A stretch of DNA of 64,000 nucleotides from Frigoribacterium sp. Leaf186 (GTDB taxonomy: Bacteria; Actinomycetota; Actinomycetes; Actinomycetales; Microbacteriaceae): contig NZ_LMPQ01000001.1 of assembly GCF_001423905.1 (NCBI RefSeq), positions 223,512 through 287,511 on the forward strand, given 5' to 3'. How positions within the stretch are numbered: the first letter of the stretch is position 1; the number at the start of each line of letters is the position of its first letter. A program made the position numbers and the translations under genes. Shown piece after piece: positions 40,887 to 50,600 of this stretch. The notes below the pieces were generated by a model, which saw only the letters and a program-made list of their open reading frames with translations, was not told the DNA's origin and did no database searches.

Positions 40887-43156
40887 ACGTCGTAGACGGC
40901 GTCGATGCGTCGCACGGCGTTCAAGACCCGGTCGAGATGGGTCGTGTCGCCCATCTCGAACACGAACCGGCTGAGCGCGAGGCGCTCGGTCGAGGTCGAC
41001 ACCGTCGCCGACAAGATGTTCACGTGGTGCTCCGAGAGCACCCGCGTGACGTCCGACAGCAGCCCGCTCCGGTCGAGGGCCTCGATCTGGATCTGCACCA
41101 TGAAGACGCTCTTGGACGACGGCGCCCACTCGACGTCGATCATGCGTTCGGGCTCTTTCAGCAGGCCCTGGACGTTGTGACAGTTGGCCTGGTGGACGCT
41201 CACGCCCTGCCCCCGCGTCACGAATCCGACGATCTGGTCCCCCGGCACCGGCGTGCAGCACTTCGCCAGCTTGACGAGGATGTCGGGAGCACCTCGCACC
41301 AGCACGCCCGAGTCGCTGTTGCGGAGTGGACGGGCACGGCCCTGGCTGGGGAACTCGAACTCGCCCTCGTCGACCTCGGTCTGCGTGTGGACCGCCGCCA
41401 GGATCTTCTCGATCACCGACTGCGTCGAGATGTGACCCTCGCCGACGGCGGCGTACAGGCTCGAGACGTCGTCGTAGCGCATCGTGGCGGCGACCTCGGC
41501 GATGCTGTCCTGCGTCATCAGCTTCTGCAGCGGCAGGTTCTGCTTGCGCATGGCACGGGCGATGGCGTCCTTGCCCTGCTCCATCGCCTCGTCGCGTCGC
41601 TCCTTCGTGAACCACTGGCGGATCTTGTTCCGCGCACGGGGGCTCTTGACGAAGGCGAGCCAGTCCTGGCTGGGCCCCGAGTCGGGGTTCTTCGAGGTGA
41701 ACACCTCGACCACGTCGCCGCTCGAGAGGACGCTCTCGAGCGGCACCAGTCGGCCGTTCACCTTGGCGCCCATGGTCCGGTGACCGACCTCGGTGTGGAC
41801 CGCATAGGCGAAGTCGACCGGGGTCGCACCGGACGGCAGGCCGATGACCTTGCCCTGGGGCGTGAAGACGTAGACCTCTTTCGCGCCGATCTCGAAGCGG
41901 AGGCTGTCGAGGAACTCGCTCGGATCCGCGGTCTCGGCCTGCCAGTCCGAGATGTGGGCGAGCCAGGCCATGTCGGTCTCGGTCTTGGCGCCGCCCTGGT
42001 CGTCGCGGCCGCCGTTCATGCGCTGCTTGTACTTCCAGTGCGCGGCGACGCCGAACTCGGCACGCTGGTGCATCTCGTGCGTGCGGATCTGGATCTCGAC
42101 GGGGCGACCCTTGGGGCCGATGACGGTGGTGTGCAACGACTGGTACAGGTTGAACTTCGGCGTCGCGATGTAGTCCTTGAACCGCCCGGGGATGGGGTTC
42201 CAGCGAGCGTGGATCGACCCCAACACGGCGTAGCAGTCCCGCAGCGAGTTGACCAGGATGCGGATGCCGACGAGGTCGTAGATCTCGTCGAACTCGCGAC
42301 CCCGCACGATCATCTTCTGGTAGATCGAGTAGTACTGCTTCGGGCGTCCCATGACGTCGCCGCGGATCTTCGTCGACTTCAGGTCGGACTTGACGGCGTT
42401 GATGACGTTCTGCACGAACTGCTCACGCTGCGGCGTGCGCTGCTTGACCAGGTTGTCGATCTCGACGTAGAGCTTCGGGTGCAGGACGGCGAACGAGAGG
42501 TCCTCGAGCTCCCACTTGATGGTCTGGATGCCGAGGCGGTGGGCGAGGGGCGCGTAGATCTCGAGGGTCTCGGTCGCCTTGCGCGTGGCGGAGGCCGATT
42601 CGACGAAACCCCAGGTGCGAGCGTTGTGCAGACGGTCGGCCAGCTTGATGACGAGCACCCGGATGTCTTTCGACATGGCGACGACCATCTTGCGGACGGT
42701 CTCGGCCTGGGCGCTGTCGCCGTACTTGAGCTTGTCGAGCTTGGTCACCCCGTCGACGAGCATGGCGATCTCGTCGCCGAAGTCCCGTTGCAGCATGGCC
42801 AGCGTGTAGTCGGTGTCTTCGACGGTGTCGTGCAGCAGGGCGGCCGCGACGGTCTTCGCCCCGATGCCGAGGTCGGCGAGGATCTGCGCCACGGCGACCG
42901 GATGGGTGATGTACGGCTCGCCGCTCTTGCGCAGCTGCCCCGTGTGGGCCTTCTCGGCGACAGAGTAGGCGCGCTCGATGATGACGAGATCGGCCTTCGG
43001 GTGGTGCATGCGCACGGTCTTGACGAGACGGTCGACCGCGCCCGCGGGCTGGCTGCGAGAGAACAGCCTGGGCAGCAGCGTCCGCAGCGAGGCCGTGTTC
43101 TGGCCGCCCGGCGCCTCGGACGGAGCCGAGTTGTTCCGTGTGGTGATCTCGGTCAC
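40865..43156 (-). CDS. relA: Bifunctional (p)ppGpp synthetase/hydrolase Rel
   Basis: 763 residues. HD hydrolase domain with ALLHDTVEDTDYTL; synthetase domain with GRPKQYYSIYQKM and YDLVGIRILV; TGS domain (VYVFTPQGKVIGLPSGATPVDFAYAVHTEVGH); zinc-finger-like segment with KCCTPVPGD and a C-terminal ACT domain (VQIQIEALDRSGLLSDVTRVL). Both catalytic parts look intact, so it should make and break the alarmone, as usual for the single Rel of actinobacteria. GTG start with GAGGTG upstream. Its 3' end overlaps the convergent AbiEi-like gene by 22 bases. Confidence 0.96.
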   Translation of the reverse strand: MTEITTRNNSAPSEAPGGQNTASLRTLLPRLFSRSQPAGAVDRLVKTVRMHHPKADLVIIERAYSVAEKAHTGQLRKSGEPYITHPVAVAQILADLGIGAKTVAAALLHDTVEDTDYTLAMLQRDFGDEIAMLVDGVTKLDKLKYGDSAQAETVRKMVVAMSKDIRVLVIKLADRLHNARTWGFVESASATRKATETLEIYAPLAHRLGIQTIKWELEDLSFAVLHPKLYVEIDNLVKQRTPQREQFVQNVINAVKSDLKSTKIRGDVMGRPKQYYSIYQKMIVRGREFDEIYDLVGIRILVNSLRDCYAVLGSIHARWNPIPGRFKDYIATPKFNLYQSLHTTVIGPKGRPVEIQIRTHEMHQRAEFGVAAHWKYKQRMNGGRDDQGGAKTETDMAWLAHISDWQAETADPSEFLDSLRFEIGAKEVYVFTPQGKVIGLPSGATPVDFAYAVHTEVGHRTMGAKVNGRLVPLESVLSSGDVVEVFTSKNPDSGPSQDWLAFVKSPRARNKIRQWFTKERRDEAMEQGKDAIARAMRKQNLPLQKLMTQDSIAEVAATMRYDDVSSLYAAVGEGHISTQSVIEKILAAVHTQTEVDEGEFEFPSQGRARPLRNSDSGVLVRGAPDILVKLAKCCTPVPGDQIVGFVTRGQGVSVHQANCHNVQGLLKEPERMIDVEWAPSSKSVFMVQIQIEALDRSGLLSDVTRVLSEHHVNILSATVSTSTERLALSRFVFEMGDTTHLDRVLNAVRRIDAVYDVYRVSAG

Positions 43157-43245
43157 GACAGCACCTCGTCCTCTCGGGTCAGGGCACCACCGTCGACCGT
43201 CGTGGTCGCGGGCGTGCCCCGTGGGTCCAGGGTACCCGTCGGTGA

Positions 43246-43596
43246 TCAGTCCGTCGGACGACCCTCGTCGTCGTCACCGGAGACGACGGTGCCACCCGCG
43301 TCACGCCAGCCCAGCATGCCTCCTGCAACGTTCCGGGCGTCGACGCCGATGCCTCGCAAGGCATCGGTCGCACGGGCGGAGCGCATGCCCGAGTGGCAGA
43401 CCACGAGGACGGTGCGGTCGGTGGGGACCTCGGCCACGCGCTCGGTCAGCTCGGACAGCGGGATGAGCGTCGCCCCGGGGGCGTGGGCGTCGTCCCATTC
43501 GTGCTGTTCACGGACGTCGAGGACGTACGACCCGGCGGCGAGGGCGTCGATCGCCTCGCGTGCGGTGACCTCGGGGCGGGAGGACTCGCCGATCAT
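43246..43596 (-). CDS. Single-domain rhodanese-like protein
   Basis: 116 residues from ATG 43596 (ATGA overlap with secF). One rhodanese domain with YVLDVREQHEW and the active-site loop VVCHSGMRS; Cys67 is the likely sulfur carrier. The loop starts Cys-His-Ser-Gly-Met-Arg-Ser, usual for small sulfurtransferases of the GlpE/PspE kind. Substrate unknown. Coupling to secF suggests co-expression with protein export, but a functional link is not evident. Confidence 0.92.
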   Translation of the reverse strand: MIGESSRPEVTAREAIDALAAGSYVLDVREQHEWDDAHAPGATLIPLSELTERVAEVPTDRTVLVVCHSGMRSARATDALRGIGVDARNVAGGMLGWRDAGGTVVSGDDDEGRPTD

Positions 43597-44603
43597 GCGC
43601 CGACCGTCTCGTCCACGGTGAGCGGCGTGGTCTTCTGGGCCTCGAGCTTGCGGGCGTCGCGCTTGGCGATCTCGGGCTCGCGCATGCGGAGGGTCGCGTA
43701 GAGGGGCGACGCGATGAAGATCGTCGAGTACGTGCCCACCAGGATGCCGATGAACAGGGCGAGCGAGATGTCGCGGAGCGTGCCGGCCCCCAGGACGAAG
43801 GCCCCGATGAAGAGGATCGCGGCGACCGGGAGCAGGGCCACGACCGACGTGTTGATGGATCGGACCAGGGTCTGGTTGACGGCCAGGTTGACCGACTGGC
43901 CGAAGGTCCGACGCGAACCCTCGCCGTCGTCCGCCGTGTTCTCGCGGATCTTGTCGAACACCACCACGGTGTCGTAGAGCGAGTAGCCGAGGATCGTCAG
44001 GAACCCGATGACCGCCGCCGGGGTGACCTCGAAACCGACGATGCCGTAGATGCCCGCCGTGAGCACGAGGTCGTGGAGCAGAGCGGCCATGGCGGCGAGC
44101 GACATCTTCCAGGTGCGGAAGTACAGCGTCATGCCGATCGCCGCGAGGATCAGGAAGATCACGAGGCCCTTGATGGCCTGCCCGGTGATGTCCGCACCCC
44201 AGGAGGCGCCGATGAAGGACGAGGTCACGCGATCGTCGGGGACGTCGTACGCCGTCGCCAGGGCAGCGGCGACGTCGTTGGTCTGCGTGGCCTCGAGCTG
44301 CGAGGTCTGCACGCGGATCGTGTCGGTGCCCACCTGGGTGACGCGGGGGTTCGACCCGGGCACGACCTCGTCGACCGTCTGGGAGGCGACGTCCTGGTCG
44401 AGCTCGGCGGGCTGGGCCACCTGGAACTCGGAGCCGCCCGTGAACTCGATGCCGAAGTGGAATCCCCCGCGCAGGAACGGGACCGTGACGGAGATGAGGA
44501 TGACGAGGGCCGCGATCCAGTACCACCGACGGCGGTGACCGACGATGTCGTACGACCGGGCGCCCGTGTAGAGGTCGTTGCCGAACTTCGAGAAACTGGC
44601 CAT
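43593..44603 (-). CDS. secF: Protein translocase subunit SecF
   Basis: 336 residues, six predicted membrane segments with a large extracytoplasmic loop after the first. FGIEFTGGSEFQV (the first periplasmic motif), ASWGADITGQAIKG, LTILGYSLYDTVVVFDKIREN and RSINTSVVALLPVAAILF are SecF hallmarks. With SecD it pulls on preproteins using the proton gradient. ATGA overlaps join it to secD and to the rhodanese. Confidence 0.97.
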   Translation of the reverse strand: MASFSKFGNDLYTGARSYDIVGHRRRWYWIAALVILISVTVPFLRGGFHFGIEFTGGSEFQVAQPAELDQDVASQTVDEVVPGSNPRVTQVGTDTIRVQTSQLEATQTNDVAAALATAYDVPDDRVTSSFIGASWGADITGQAIKGLVIFLILAAIGMTLYFRTWKMSLAAMAALLHDLVLTAGIYGIVGFEVTPAAVIGFLTILGYSLYDTVVVFDKIRENTADDGEGSRRTFGQSVNLAVNQTLVRSINTSVVALLPVAAILFIGAFVLGAGTLRDISLALFIGILVGTYSTIFIASPLYATLRMREPEIAKRDARKLEAQKTTPLTVDETVGA

Positions 44604-46387
44604 CAGGAGTCCTTCTTCCCTTCACCGGCGGTCGACGCGTCGACGCTGTCGGTGTTCTTCTCGGCGGCTTTGCGCTCGGCGATGGTCTGGCGTTTGACGG
44701 CCTCGCGACCGCCGGCCCCCTTGCGACCCTCGACGGCAGGCGTGCGGAACTGCGCACGACCCCGGTAGACGGCACCGAGTGCTCGGGGGTTGAGTCCGCT
44801 GAACGAGTGACCCTCACCGAAGAAGCGCGTCCGGGCGATCAACTGCAGCATGGGGTGGGTGAAGAGCGACACGACGATGAGGTCGATCACCGTCGTGATG
44901 CCCAGGGTCAGGGCGAAGCCCTTGACGTTGCCGACCGCCAGGACGAACAGCGTGATGGCGGCCAGGAAGTTCACGGTGTCGGACGCGACGATGGTGCGGA
45001 TGGCGCGCTTCCAGCCGGACTCGACGGCGCTCTCGAGGATGCGGCCGTCACGGAGCTCGTCGCGGATGCGTTCGAAGTACACGATGAACGAGTCGGCCGT
45101 GATGCCGATCGCCACGATGAGGCCGGTGACGCCTGCCAGTGACAGCCGGTAGCCCTCGCGCCACGACAGGATCGCGATGACCAGGTAGGTGAGCACGGCG
45201 GCGATGACCAGCGAGAGCACGGTGACGAACGCCAGCGCGCGGTACTGGACCAGCGAGTAGGCGACGACCAGGATGAGGCCGATCAACCCGGCGATCAGTC
45301 CGCTCACCAACTGGGTCTGGCCGAGCGTGGCGGTGATGGTCTCGTTGCTCTGGACCGAGAAGCTCAACGGCAGGGCGCCGAACTTGAGCTGGTCGGCGAG
45401 CGTCTTCGAGGAGTCCTGGGTGAACTGGCCCGTGATCTGCGCGCGACCGTCCGTGATGGCCGCGTTGGCCGACGGGGCCGTGATGACCTGGTTGTCGAGG
45501 GTGACGGCGAACTGGTTCTGCGGAGCCTGCAGCGACACCAGTCGCGAGGTGACCTCGGAGAACTGGTCGGTGCCCTGCCCGTTGAACTCGAGGTTGACGG
45601 CCCAGGTGTTGGTCGAGTTGCCCTGCGAGTCGGCGGCGAGGCCGTTCGTGGCGTCGCTGATGTCCGAGCCCTGCACCTCGACGGGACCGAGGATGTACTT
45701 GGCCGTGCCGTCGGTCGAGCAGGTGACGAGGGGTTGGTCGTCACGGGCCGTGGCCAGCTCGTTGTCCGCTGCGCAGTCGTAGTTCTGGTAGAGGTCGGCG
45801 AGCTGAGGGGTGATCCACGCCAGGTCGGACCCGTTGGTCGGCGACGCCGTGGGCGTGCTCTCGAGGTCGGGGTTCGGCGTGTAGGGGGTCGCGGACGGGC
45901 TGGCCGTCGCGCCGTCGCCCTCGCCGCCCACCGCGGCGCTCGACACGGCCTCGGTGTACAGCACGGGTCGGAAGGTCAGCTTGGCCGACGCCTCGATGCG
46001 CTGGAGGGTCTCGTTGTCGGGGCGACCCGGGATCGACACGACGATGTTCTGCGTGCCCTGCTTCGTGATCTCGGACTCGGAGACGCCGGCGGAGTCGATT
46101 CGCTGACGGATGATCGTGACGGCTTGGTCGAGTTGCTGCGACGAGACCGACTCACCGCTCTGCAGCTGTGCGGCGAGGGTGATCTGCGTTCCGCCCTGCA
46201 GGTCGAGGGCCAACTCGGGCACCCAGCTGGCACCGTTCCACCAGCCGTCGCGACCGGAGTCGTTCAGCAGCGTGGCAGTGCCGTTCAGTGCCGTGAGGCC
46301 GGCGATGATGACCAACAACCAGGTCAGGGATCGTATTGCTTTCTTCACCGGCGTCGAGCGTGCCACGGAGGAACTCTGCTTTCTCAT
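44603..46387 (-). CDS. secD: Protein translocase subunit SecD
   Basis: 594 residues. ALDLQGGTQITLAAQL (D1), VSIPGRP and the C-terminal membrane part with VAIGITADSFIVYFERIRDELRDG are diagnostic. The extracytoplasmic head is long and holds a low-complexity Ser/Pro/Thr/Ala insert (about residues 150-185), unlike E. coli but usual in actinobacteria. A hydrophilic C-terminal tail of about 60 residues ends in Lys/Asp/Ser. It follows yajC by 75 bases. Confidence 0.97.
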   Translation of the reverse strand: MRKQSSSVARSTPVKKAIRSLTWLLVIIAGLTALNGTATLLNDSGRDGWWNGASWVPELALDLQGGTQITLAAQLQSGESVSSQQLDQAVTIIRQRIDSAGVSESEITKQGTQNIVVSIPGRPDNETLQRIEASAKLTFRPVLYTEAVSSAAVGGEGDGATASPSATPYTPNPDLESTPTASPTNGSDLAWITPQLADLYQNYDCAADNELATARDDQPLVTCSTDGTAKYILGPVEVQGSDISDATNGLAADSQGNSTNTWAVNLEFNGQGTDQFSEVTSRLVSLQAPQNQFAVTLDNQVITAPSANAAITDGRAQITGQFTQDSSKTLADQLKFGALPLSFSVQSNETITATLGQTQLVSGLIAGLIGLILVVAYSLVQYRALAFVTVLSLVIAAVLTYLVIAILSWREGYRLSLAGVTGLIVAIGITADSFIVYFERIRDELRDGRILESAVESGWKRAIRTIVASDTVNFLAAITLFVLAVGNVKGFALTLGITTVIDLIVVSLFTHPMLQLIARTRFFGEGHSFSGLNPRALGAVYRGRAQFRTPAVEGRKGAGGREAVKRQTIAERKAAEKNTDSVDASTAGEGKKDS

Positions 46388-46462
46388 GGGAGCGCGCGCT
46401 CACGGGGAGCGCGCGCCGCGGATCGGGCCCGACCGCGCCAGGCGGTCGGGGCGGTCGTCAGG

Positions 46463-46876
46463 TCAGGCCTTGTTGTCGGAGTCTTTCGCGACGGTCGAGT
46501 CGACCGGCGACGTGGCCGACCGCTCACCGAACTCGGGGGCGTCGCCGATGACGCGGTCGTGCCCGGGCGTGCCGTCGATCGACGACTCGGCGTCGTCGGC
46601 GACGGGCTCGTCGATGACCGGGTCGACCACGCGACCGAGCGTCTGGCGGTGGACCTTGAGGACGGTGCCGGGCGAGACCTCGACCTCGGCGACGTTGTTC
46701 TCGTCGTCGATCGAGACGACGGTGCCGTACACGCCGAACGAGAGCATGACCTCGACGCCGGGGACGAGCTTGCTCTGCAGGTCGGCCTGCTGGCGGTCGC
46801 GCTTCTTCTTGTTGCGGAACATGAAGACGACGAGGACCACCAGGAGGAGGACCATGATCAGGGTTGCGGGATCCAT
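46463..46876 (-). CDS. yajC: Preprotein translocase subunit YajC
   Basis: 137 residues: one membrane segment at residues 4-19, then RNKKKRDRQQADLQSKLVPG and the small beta domain with VMLSFGVYGTVVSIDDENN and VLKVHRQTLGRVV. YajC joins the SecDF complex. The C-terminal 55 residues are acidic and variable. ATG 46876 with AAAGGGAG upstream. A perfect TATAAT lies 79 bases before it. Confidence 0.95.
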   Translation of the reverse strand: MDPATLIMVLLLVVLVVFMFRNKKKRDRQQADLQSKLVPGVEVMLSFGVYGTVVSIDDENNVAEVEVSPGTVLKVHRQTLGRVVDPVIDEPVADDAESSIDGTPGHDRVIGDAPEFGERSATSPVDSTVAKDSDNKA

Positions 46877-46954
46877 GCGGAACTCCCTTTCGCTGTTGGG
46901 GGTGTGGGCCGAGCGGGACTCGCTTCAGCGAGCGACGGCCTCGGGCCTGCAGGA

Positions 46955-46960
46955 ATTATA
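46955..46960 (-). promoter_or_regulatory. Candidate -10 box for yajC-secD-secF
   Basis: TATAAT, a perfect consensus hexamer on the minus strand, overlapping the ruvB stop codon and 79 bases before the yajC start. No -35 match at usual spacing. Confidence 0.5.
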
Positions 46961-47981
46961 GGTCATCGCCGAACAGCGCCCCTGAGGCGTGGGCCAGTCC
47001 GAAGTGCCGCCACGCCTCGGGCGTCGCGATGCGGCCCCGGGGCGTGCGGGTCAGCAGGCCCACGCGGACGAGGAAGGGTTCGACGACGGACTCGATGGTG
47101 TCGGCCTCTTCACCCACCGACACCGCGAGGGTGTTGAGGCCGACGGGCCCCCCGCCGAAGCGGGTCAGGACGGTCTGGACGACCTCGCGGTCGAGGCGGT
47201 CGAGCCCCAACGAGTCGACGTCGTAGAGGTCGAGGGCCTCGCGGACCGTCGCCAGGTCGGCCTCACGCCCGTGGACCAGGGCGTAGTCACGCACCCGACG
47301 GAGCAGGCGGTTGGCGATGCGGGGCGTGCCCCGGCACCGACCGGCGATCTCGGCCAGGGCCGACCCCTCGATGACGACGCCGAGCAACGACGCCGCCCGG
47401 CGGAGGACCTCGGTCAGCTCGGCCTCGTCGTAGAACTCGAGGTGGGCCGTGAAGCCGAACCGGTCGCGGAGGGGGTTCGGCAGGAGCCCGCTGCGCGTCG
47501 TCGCTCCGACGAGGGTGAACGGCGAGAGCTCGAGGGGGATGCTCGTGGCGCCGGCACCCTTGCCCACCATGATGTCGATGCGGTAGTCCTCCATCGCGAG
47601 GTAGAGCATCTCTTCGGCCGGCCGGGCCATGCGGTGGATCTCGTCGATGAAGAGCACCTCGCCCGGCACGAGCGCCGAGAGGACGGCGGCCAGGTCGCCG
47701 GCGTGCTGGATCGCGGGGCCCGACGACATGCGGAGGGGCCGGGCGCCCTCGTGGGCCACGATCATCGCCAGGGTCGTCTTGCCGAGCCCGGGCGGACCCG
47801 CGAGGAGGATGTGGTCGGGCGTCCGCCCCTGCATCGTCGCCGCCTTGAGCAGGAGTTCGAGCTGGCCCCGCACCTTGGTCTGCCCGACGAACTCACCGAG
47901 CGAGGTGGGGCGCAGGGCCCCCTCGAAGGCCAGCTCGGCCTCGGACTCGAGGGTGGGACGCGTCAGGTCGTCGTCGCTCAC
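46956..47981 (-). CDS. ruvB: Holliday junction branch migration helicase RuvB
   Basis: 341 residues from GTG 47981, GTGA overlap with ruvA. AAA+ motifs: Walker [11 protein letters not shown], Walker [10 protein letters not shown], sensor [19 protein letters not shown]; winged helix at the C terminus ([17 protein letters not shown]). Works with RuvA and RuvC, whose genes are directly upstream in the order ruvC-ruvA-ruvB. The upstream extension of the frame is a shadow of ruvA. Confidence 0.97.
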   Translation of the reverse strand: MSDDDLTRPTLESEAELAFEGALRPTSLGEFVGQTKVRGQLELLLKAATMQGRTPDHILLAGPPGLGKTTLAMIVAHEGARPLRMSSGPAIQHAGDLAAVLSALVPGEVLFIDEIHRMARPAEEMLYLAMEDYRIDIMVGKGAGATSIPLELSPFTLVGATTRSGLLPNPLRDRFGFTAHLEFYDEAELTEVLRRAASLLGVVIEGSALAEIAGRCRGTPRIANRLLRRVRDYALVHGREADLATVREALDLYDVDSLGLDRLDREVVQTVLTRFGGGPVGLNTLAVSVGEEADTIESVVEPFLVRVGLLTRTPRGRIATPEAWRHFGLAHASGALFGDDL

Positions 47982-48592
47982 GCGCGGGCACCGGCCGACT
48001 TCTGCGGGCCCAGGTGACCGAGGGCGGCTCGGAGCAGTTGCGGGACGGCCACGGCGACGGCGTCGGCCCGGTCGGCCACCACGGCGTCGATCGCGGCTTG
48101 CGCCTCGCGGTCGGACCAGCCGAGGCCGACCAGGGCGACGAGCACGTCGGCCGCGGTGGTCGAGGCGGCGGTCACGGTCGGGGCGGTCGGCGCCACGTCG
48201 AGCTTGCCGGTGAGGGACAGGACGATGAGCTTCGCGGTCTTGGGCCCGATGCCCGACACCCGGCGGAAGGCGGCGTCGTCGTCGTCGGCCACGGCCGTGG
48301 CGACCTGGTGGGGGGTGAGGGTGGACAACACGCCCTGCGCCGACTTCGGCCCCACCCCGGTCACGCTGCGCAGCAGGTCGAACACCTCGAGCTCTTCTCG
48401 CTCGGCGAACCCGAACAGCGAGAGGTCGTCTTCGCGCACGATCAACGCCGTGTGCACCAGCGCCTGCTCGCCGACGCGCACCGTCAGGGCGAGCTGCGGG
48501 GTGACCGAGACGCGCATGCCGACGCCACCGACCTCGACGACGACCCAGGTGCCGGACGCGGACAGGACGGTACCGCGGACACTCGAGATCAT
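47978..48592 (-). CDS. ruvA: Holliday junction DNA-binding protein RuvA
   Basis: 204 residues. OB-fold N terminus ([25 protein letters not shown]), tandem helix-hairpin-helix ([34 protein letters not shown]) and a C-terminal UBA-like domain ([20 protein letters not shown]) that contacts RuvB, after a flexible Thr/Ala linker. ATGA overlap with ruvC. Confidence 0.97.
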   Translation of the reverse strand: MISSVRGTVLSASGTWVVVEVGGVGMRVSVTPQLALTVRVGEQALVHTALIVREDDLSLFGFAEREELEVFDLLRSVTGVGPKSAQGVLSTLTPHQVATAVADDDDAAFRRVSGIGPKTAKLIVLSLTGKLDVAPTAPTVTAASTTAADVLVALVGLGWSDREAQAAIDAVVADRADAVAVAVPQLLRAALGHLGPQKSAGARA

Positions 48593-49164
48593 GCCCCCAG
48601 CCTAGGAGTGCGCACCGACTTCTCGGCGTCGCGCCACGCTCGCTGGGCCGGGGTGAGCGACCCCGAGGAGGCGCGGGCCGGGCCGGGTGCGCCCCGCCAG
48701 GCATGGCAGATGGCCAGGGCCAGGGCATCGGCGGCGTCCGCCGGTCTCGGCGCCTCGGCGAGTCCGAGCAGCCGGGCCACCATCGCCCCCACCTGCTTCT
48801 TGTCGGCCGACCCGTACCCGGTGACCGCCGCCTTGACCTCGGACGGCGTGTGCAGGGTGACGGGGATCTCGCGTTCGGCCGCCGCACGCAGGGCGAGGCC
48901 GCTGACCTGCGCCACGCCCATCACGCTACGGACGTTCTGCTGCGCGAAGACCCGCTCGATCGCCATCGCATCCGGACGGTGCTGGTCGATCAGGGCGTCG
49001 ATGCCCCGACCGAGGGCGAGCAGGCGGAGTTCGAGCGCGAGGTCGGGAGCCGTGCGGATGACCTGGACGTCGACGAGGGTCGCCCGCCGGTGGGCGTCGA
49101 CCTCGACGACGCCGACGCCGCAACGGGTGAGCCCGGGGTCGATGCCGAGCACCCGGAGCGTCAC
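48589..49164 (-). CDS. ruvC: Crossover junction endodeoxyribonuclease RuvC
   Basis: 191 residues. RNase H-like core: first catalytic Asp in [11 protein letters not shown], Glu in [10 protein letters not shown], last acidic pair near residue 145 in [14 protein letters not shown]. After residue 155 a variable tail of about 35 residues includes a copy of the AGGAGGCGCG 10-mer. Follows yebC by 9 bases. Confidence 0.96.
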   Translation of the reverse strand: MTLRVLGIDPGLTRCGVGVVEVDAHRRATLVDVQVIRTAPDLALELRLLALGRGIDALIDQHRPDAMAIERVFAQQNVRSVMGVAQVSGLALRAAAEREIPVTLHTPSEVKAAVTGYGSADKKQVGAMVARLLGLAEAPRPADAADALALAICHAWRGAPGPARASSGSLTPAQRAWRDAEKSVRTPRLGA

Positions 49165-49173
49165 CGCGGCGAC

Positions 49174-49935
49174 CTATTCTTCGTCGTCGAGTGCGGCCTG
49201 CACGTCGGCGGGGACGTCGTGGTTCGCGTAGACGTTCTGCACGTCGTCGTCGTCGTCGAGCGCGTCGATGAGCCGGAACACCTTGCGCGCCGTCTCGAGG
49301 TCGACCTCGATCTTGAGGCCGGGCACGAACTCGATGTCGGCCGAGTCGTAGTCGATGCCGGCTTCTTGCAGGGCCGAGCGGGCCGGGACGAGGTCGGACG
49401 CCTCGGTGACGATCTCGAAGCCCTCACCGCGGTCGGTGACCTCTTCGGCGCCGGCGTCGAGGACGGCCGTGAGCACGTCGTCCTCGGTGAGGTCGCCGGT
49501 CTTCATGACGGCGATGACGCCCTTGCGGCTGAAGTTGTAGGCGACGCTGCCGGGGTCGGCCATGGTGCCGCCGTTGCGCGACATGACCGTGCGGACGTTC
49601 GCCGCCGCACGGTTCTTGTTGTCGGTGAGGCACTCGATCAGCAGGGCGACGCCGTTGGGGCCGTAGCCCTCGTACATGATCGTCTGGTAGTCGACGCTCT
49701 CGCCGCTGAGACCGGCGCCCCGCTTGACGGCACGGTCGATGTTGTCGTTGGGGACCGAGGTCTTCTTGGCCTTCTGGACGGCGTCGACCAGCGTGGGGTT
49801 GCCGGACATGTCGGCACCGCCCTGCTTGGCCGCGACCTCGATGTTCTTGATGAGCTTGGCGAACGACTTGGCGCGACGGCTGTCGATGACGGCCTTCTTG
49901 TGCTTGGTCGTTGCCCACTTGGAATGCCCGGACAC
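49174..49935 (-). CDS. YebC/PmpR family (TACO1-like) protein
   Basis: 253 residues. [22 protein letters not shown] at the start, then [30 protein letters not shown] and the C-terminal acidic end match YebC, known as a DNA-binding regulator in some species and as a translation factor in others. Position next to ruvC is the classic arrangement. GTG start with GAAGGAG upstream. Confidence 0.95.
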   Translation of the reverse strand: MSGHSKWATTKHKKAVIDSRRAKSFAKLIKNIEVAAKQGGADMSGNPTLVDAVQKAKKTSVPNDNIDRAVKRGAGLSGESVDYQTIMYEGYGPNGVALLIECLTDNKNRAAANVRTVMSRNGGTMADPGSVAYNFSRKGVIAVMKTGDLTEDDVLTAVLDAGAEEVTDRGEGFEIVTEASDLVPARSALQEAGIDYDSADIEFVPGLKIEVDLETARKVFRLIDALDDDDDVQNVYANHDVPADVQAALDDEE

Positions 49936-49972
49936 GGTGCTCCTTCAGATGCTGACGTGGATCTCGACGAGT

Positions 49973-50581
49973 CTACCGTGACGCCCGCGCGCGGGCCTTG
50001 TCGAGGAAGCGCGCGTGGAAACGCAGCTCGTCGGTGACCTCGGGGTGGAACGAGGTGCCCATCAGCGGCCCCTGCTCGACCGCGACCACCCGGCCGTCGT
50101 CGAGGACGCCGATGGCCGTGGCTGCCGGGCCGACCTGGTCGACCACGGGAGCCCGGATGAACACGGCGTGGACCGGGGGGCCCTCGAGCACGGGCACGTC
50201 GACGTCGGTCTCGAACGACTCGGTCTGCGAGCCGAAGGCGTTCCGCCGGACCGAGACGTCGAGCCCCCCGAGTGTCTTCTGACCCGGGATGCCGTCGACG
50301 ATGCGGTCGGCCAGCATGATCAGGCCGGCGCAGGTGCCGTAGACCGGCAGCCCCGAGGCGATGGCACGGCGGAGGGGCCCGTCGAGGTCGAAGGTGCGGG
50401 ACAGCTTGTCCATGACGCTGGACTCGCCGCCGGGGATCACGAGCCCGTCGATCTCGTCGAGTTCGGAGGCGCGGCGCACGGGCACCGCCTCGGCACCGAG
50501 CGACGTGAGGACGGCGAGGTGCTCTCGGAAGTCGCCCTGGAGGGCGAGGACGCCGACCCGGGGGCCCCGCTCGGCGGTCAT
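49973..50581 (-). CDS. pdxT: Pyridoxal 5'-phosphate synthase glutaminase subunit
   Basis: 202 residues from ATG 50581. Glutaminase of the PdxS-PdxT complex; Cys in VYGTCAGLIMLA, His-Glu pair in GTSFHPEV, and GVLALQGDFREH and PGGESSVMDKL are diagnostic. A GTG at 50611 is in frame and would overlap the end of pdxS closely; neither start has a clear ribosome binding site, so the start is uncertain by ten codons. Follows pdxS. Confidence 0.95.
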   Translation of the reverse strand: MTAERGPRVGVLALQGDFREHLAVLTSLGAEAVPVRRASELDEIDGLVIPGGESSVMDKLSRTFDLDGPLRRAIASGLPVYGTCAGLIMLADRIVDGIPGQKTLGGLDVSVRRNAFGSQTESFETDVDVPVLEGPPVHAVFIRAPVVDQVGPAATAIGVLDDGRVVAVEQGPLMGTSFHPEVTDELRFHARFLDKARARASR

Positions 50582-50600
50582 CGGGTCACGGAGCCGCGGG

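Noticed and set aside
40361-43621. A 1086-codon open frame on the plus strand opposite relA and the rhodanese gene
   Set aside because: Antisense to clearly conserved Rel and rhodanese, with compositionally biased translation and no ribosome binding site worth noting.
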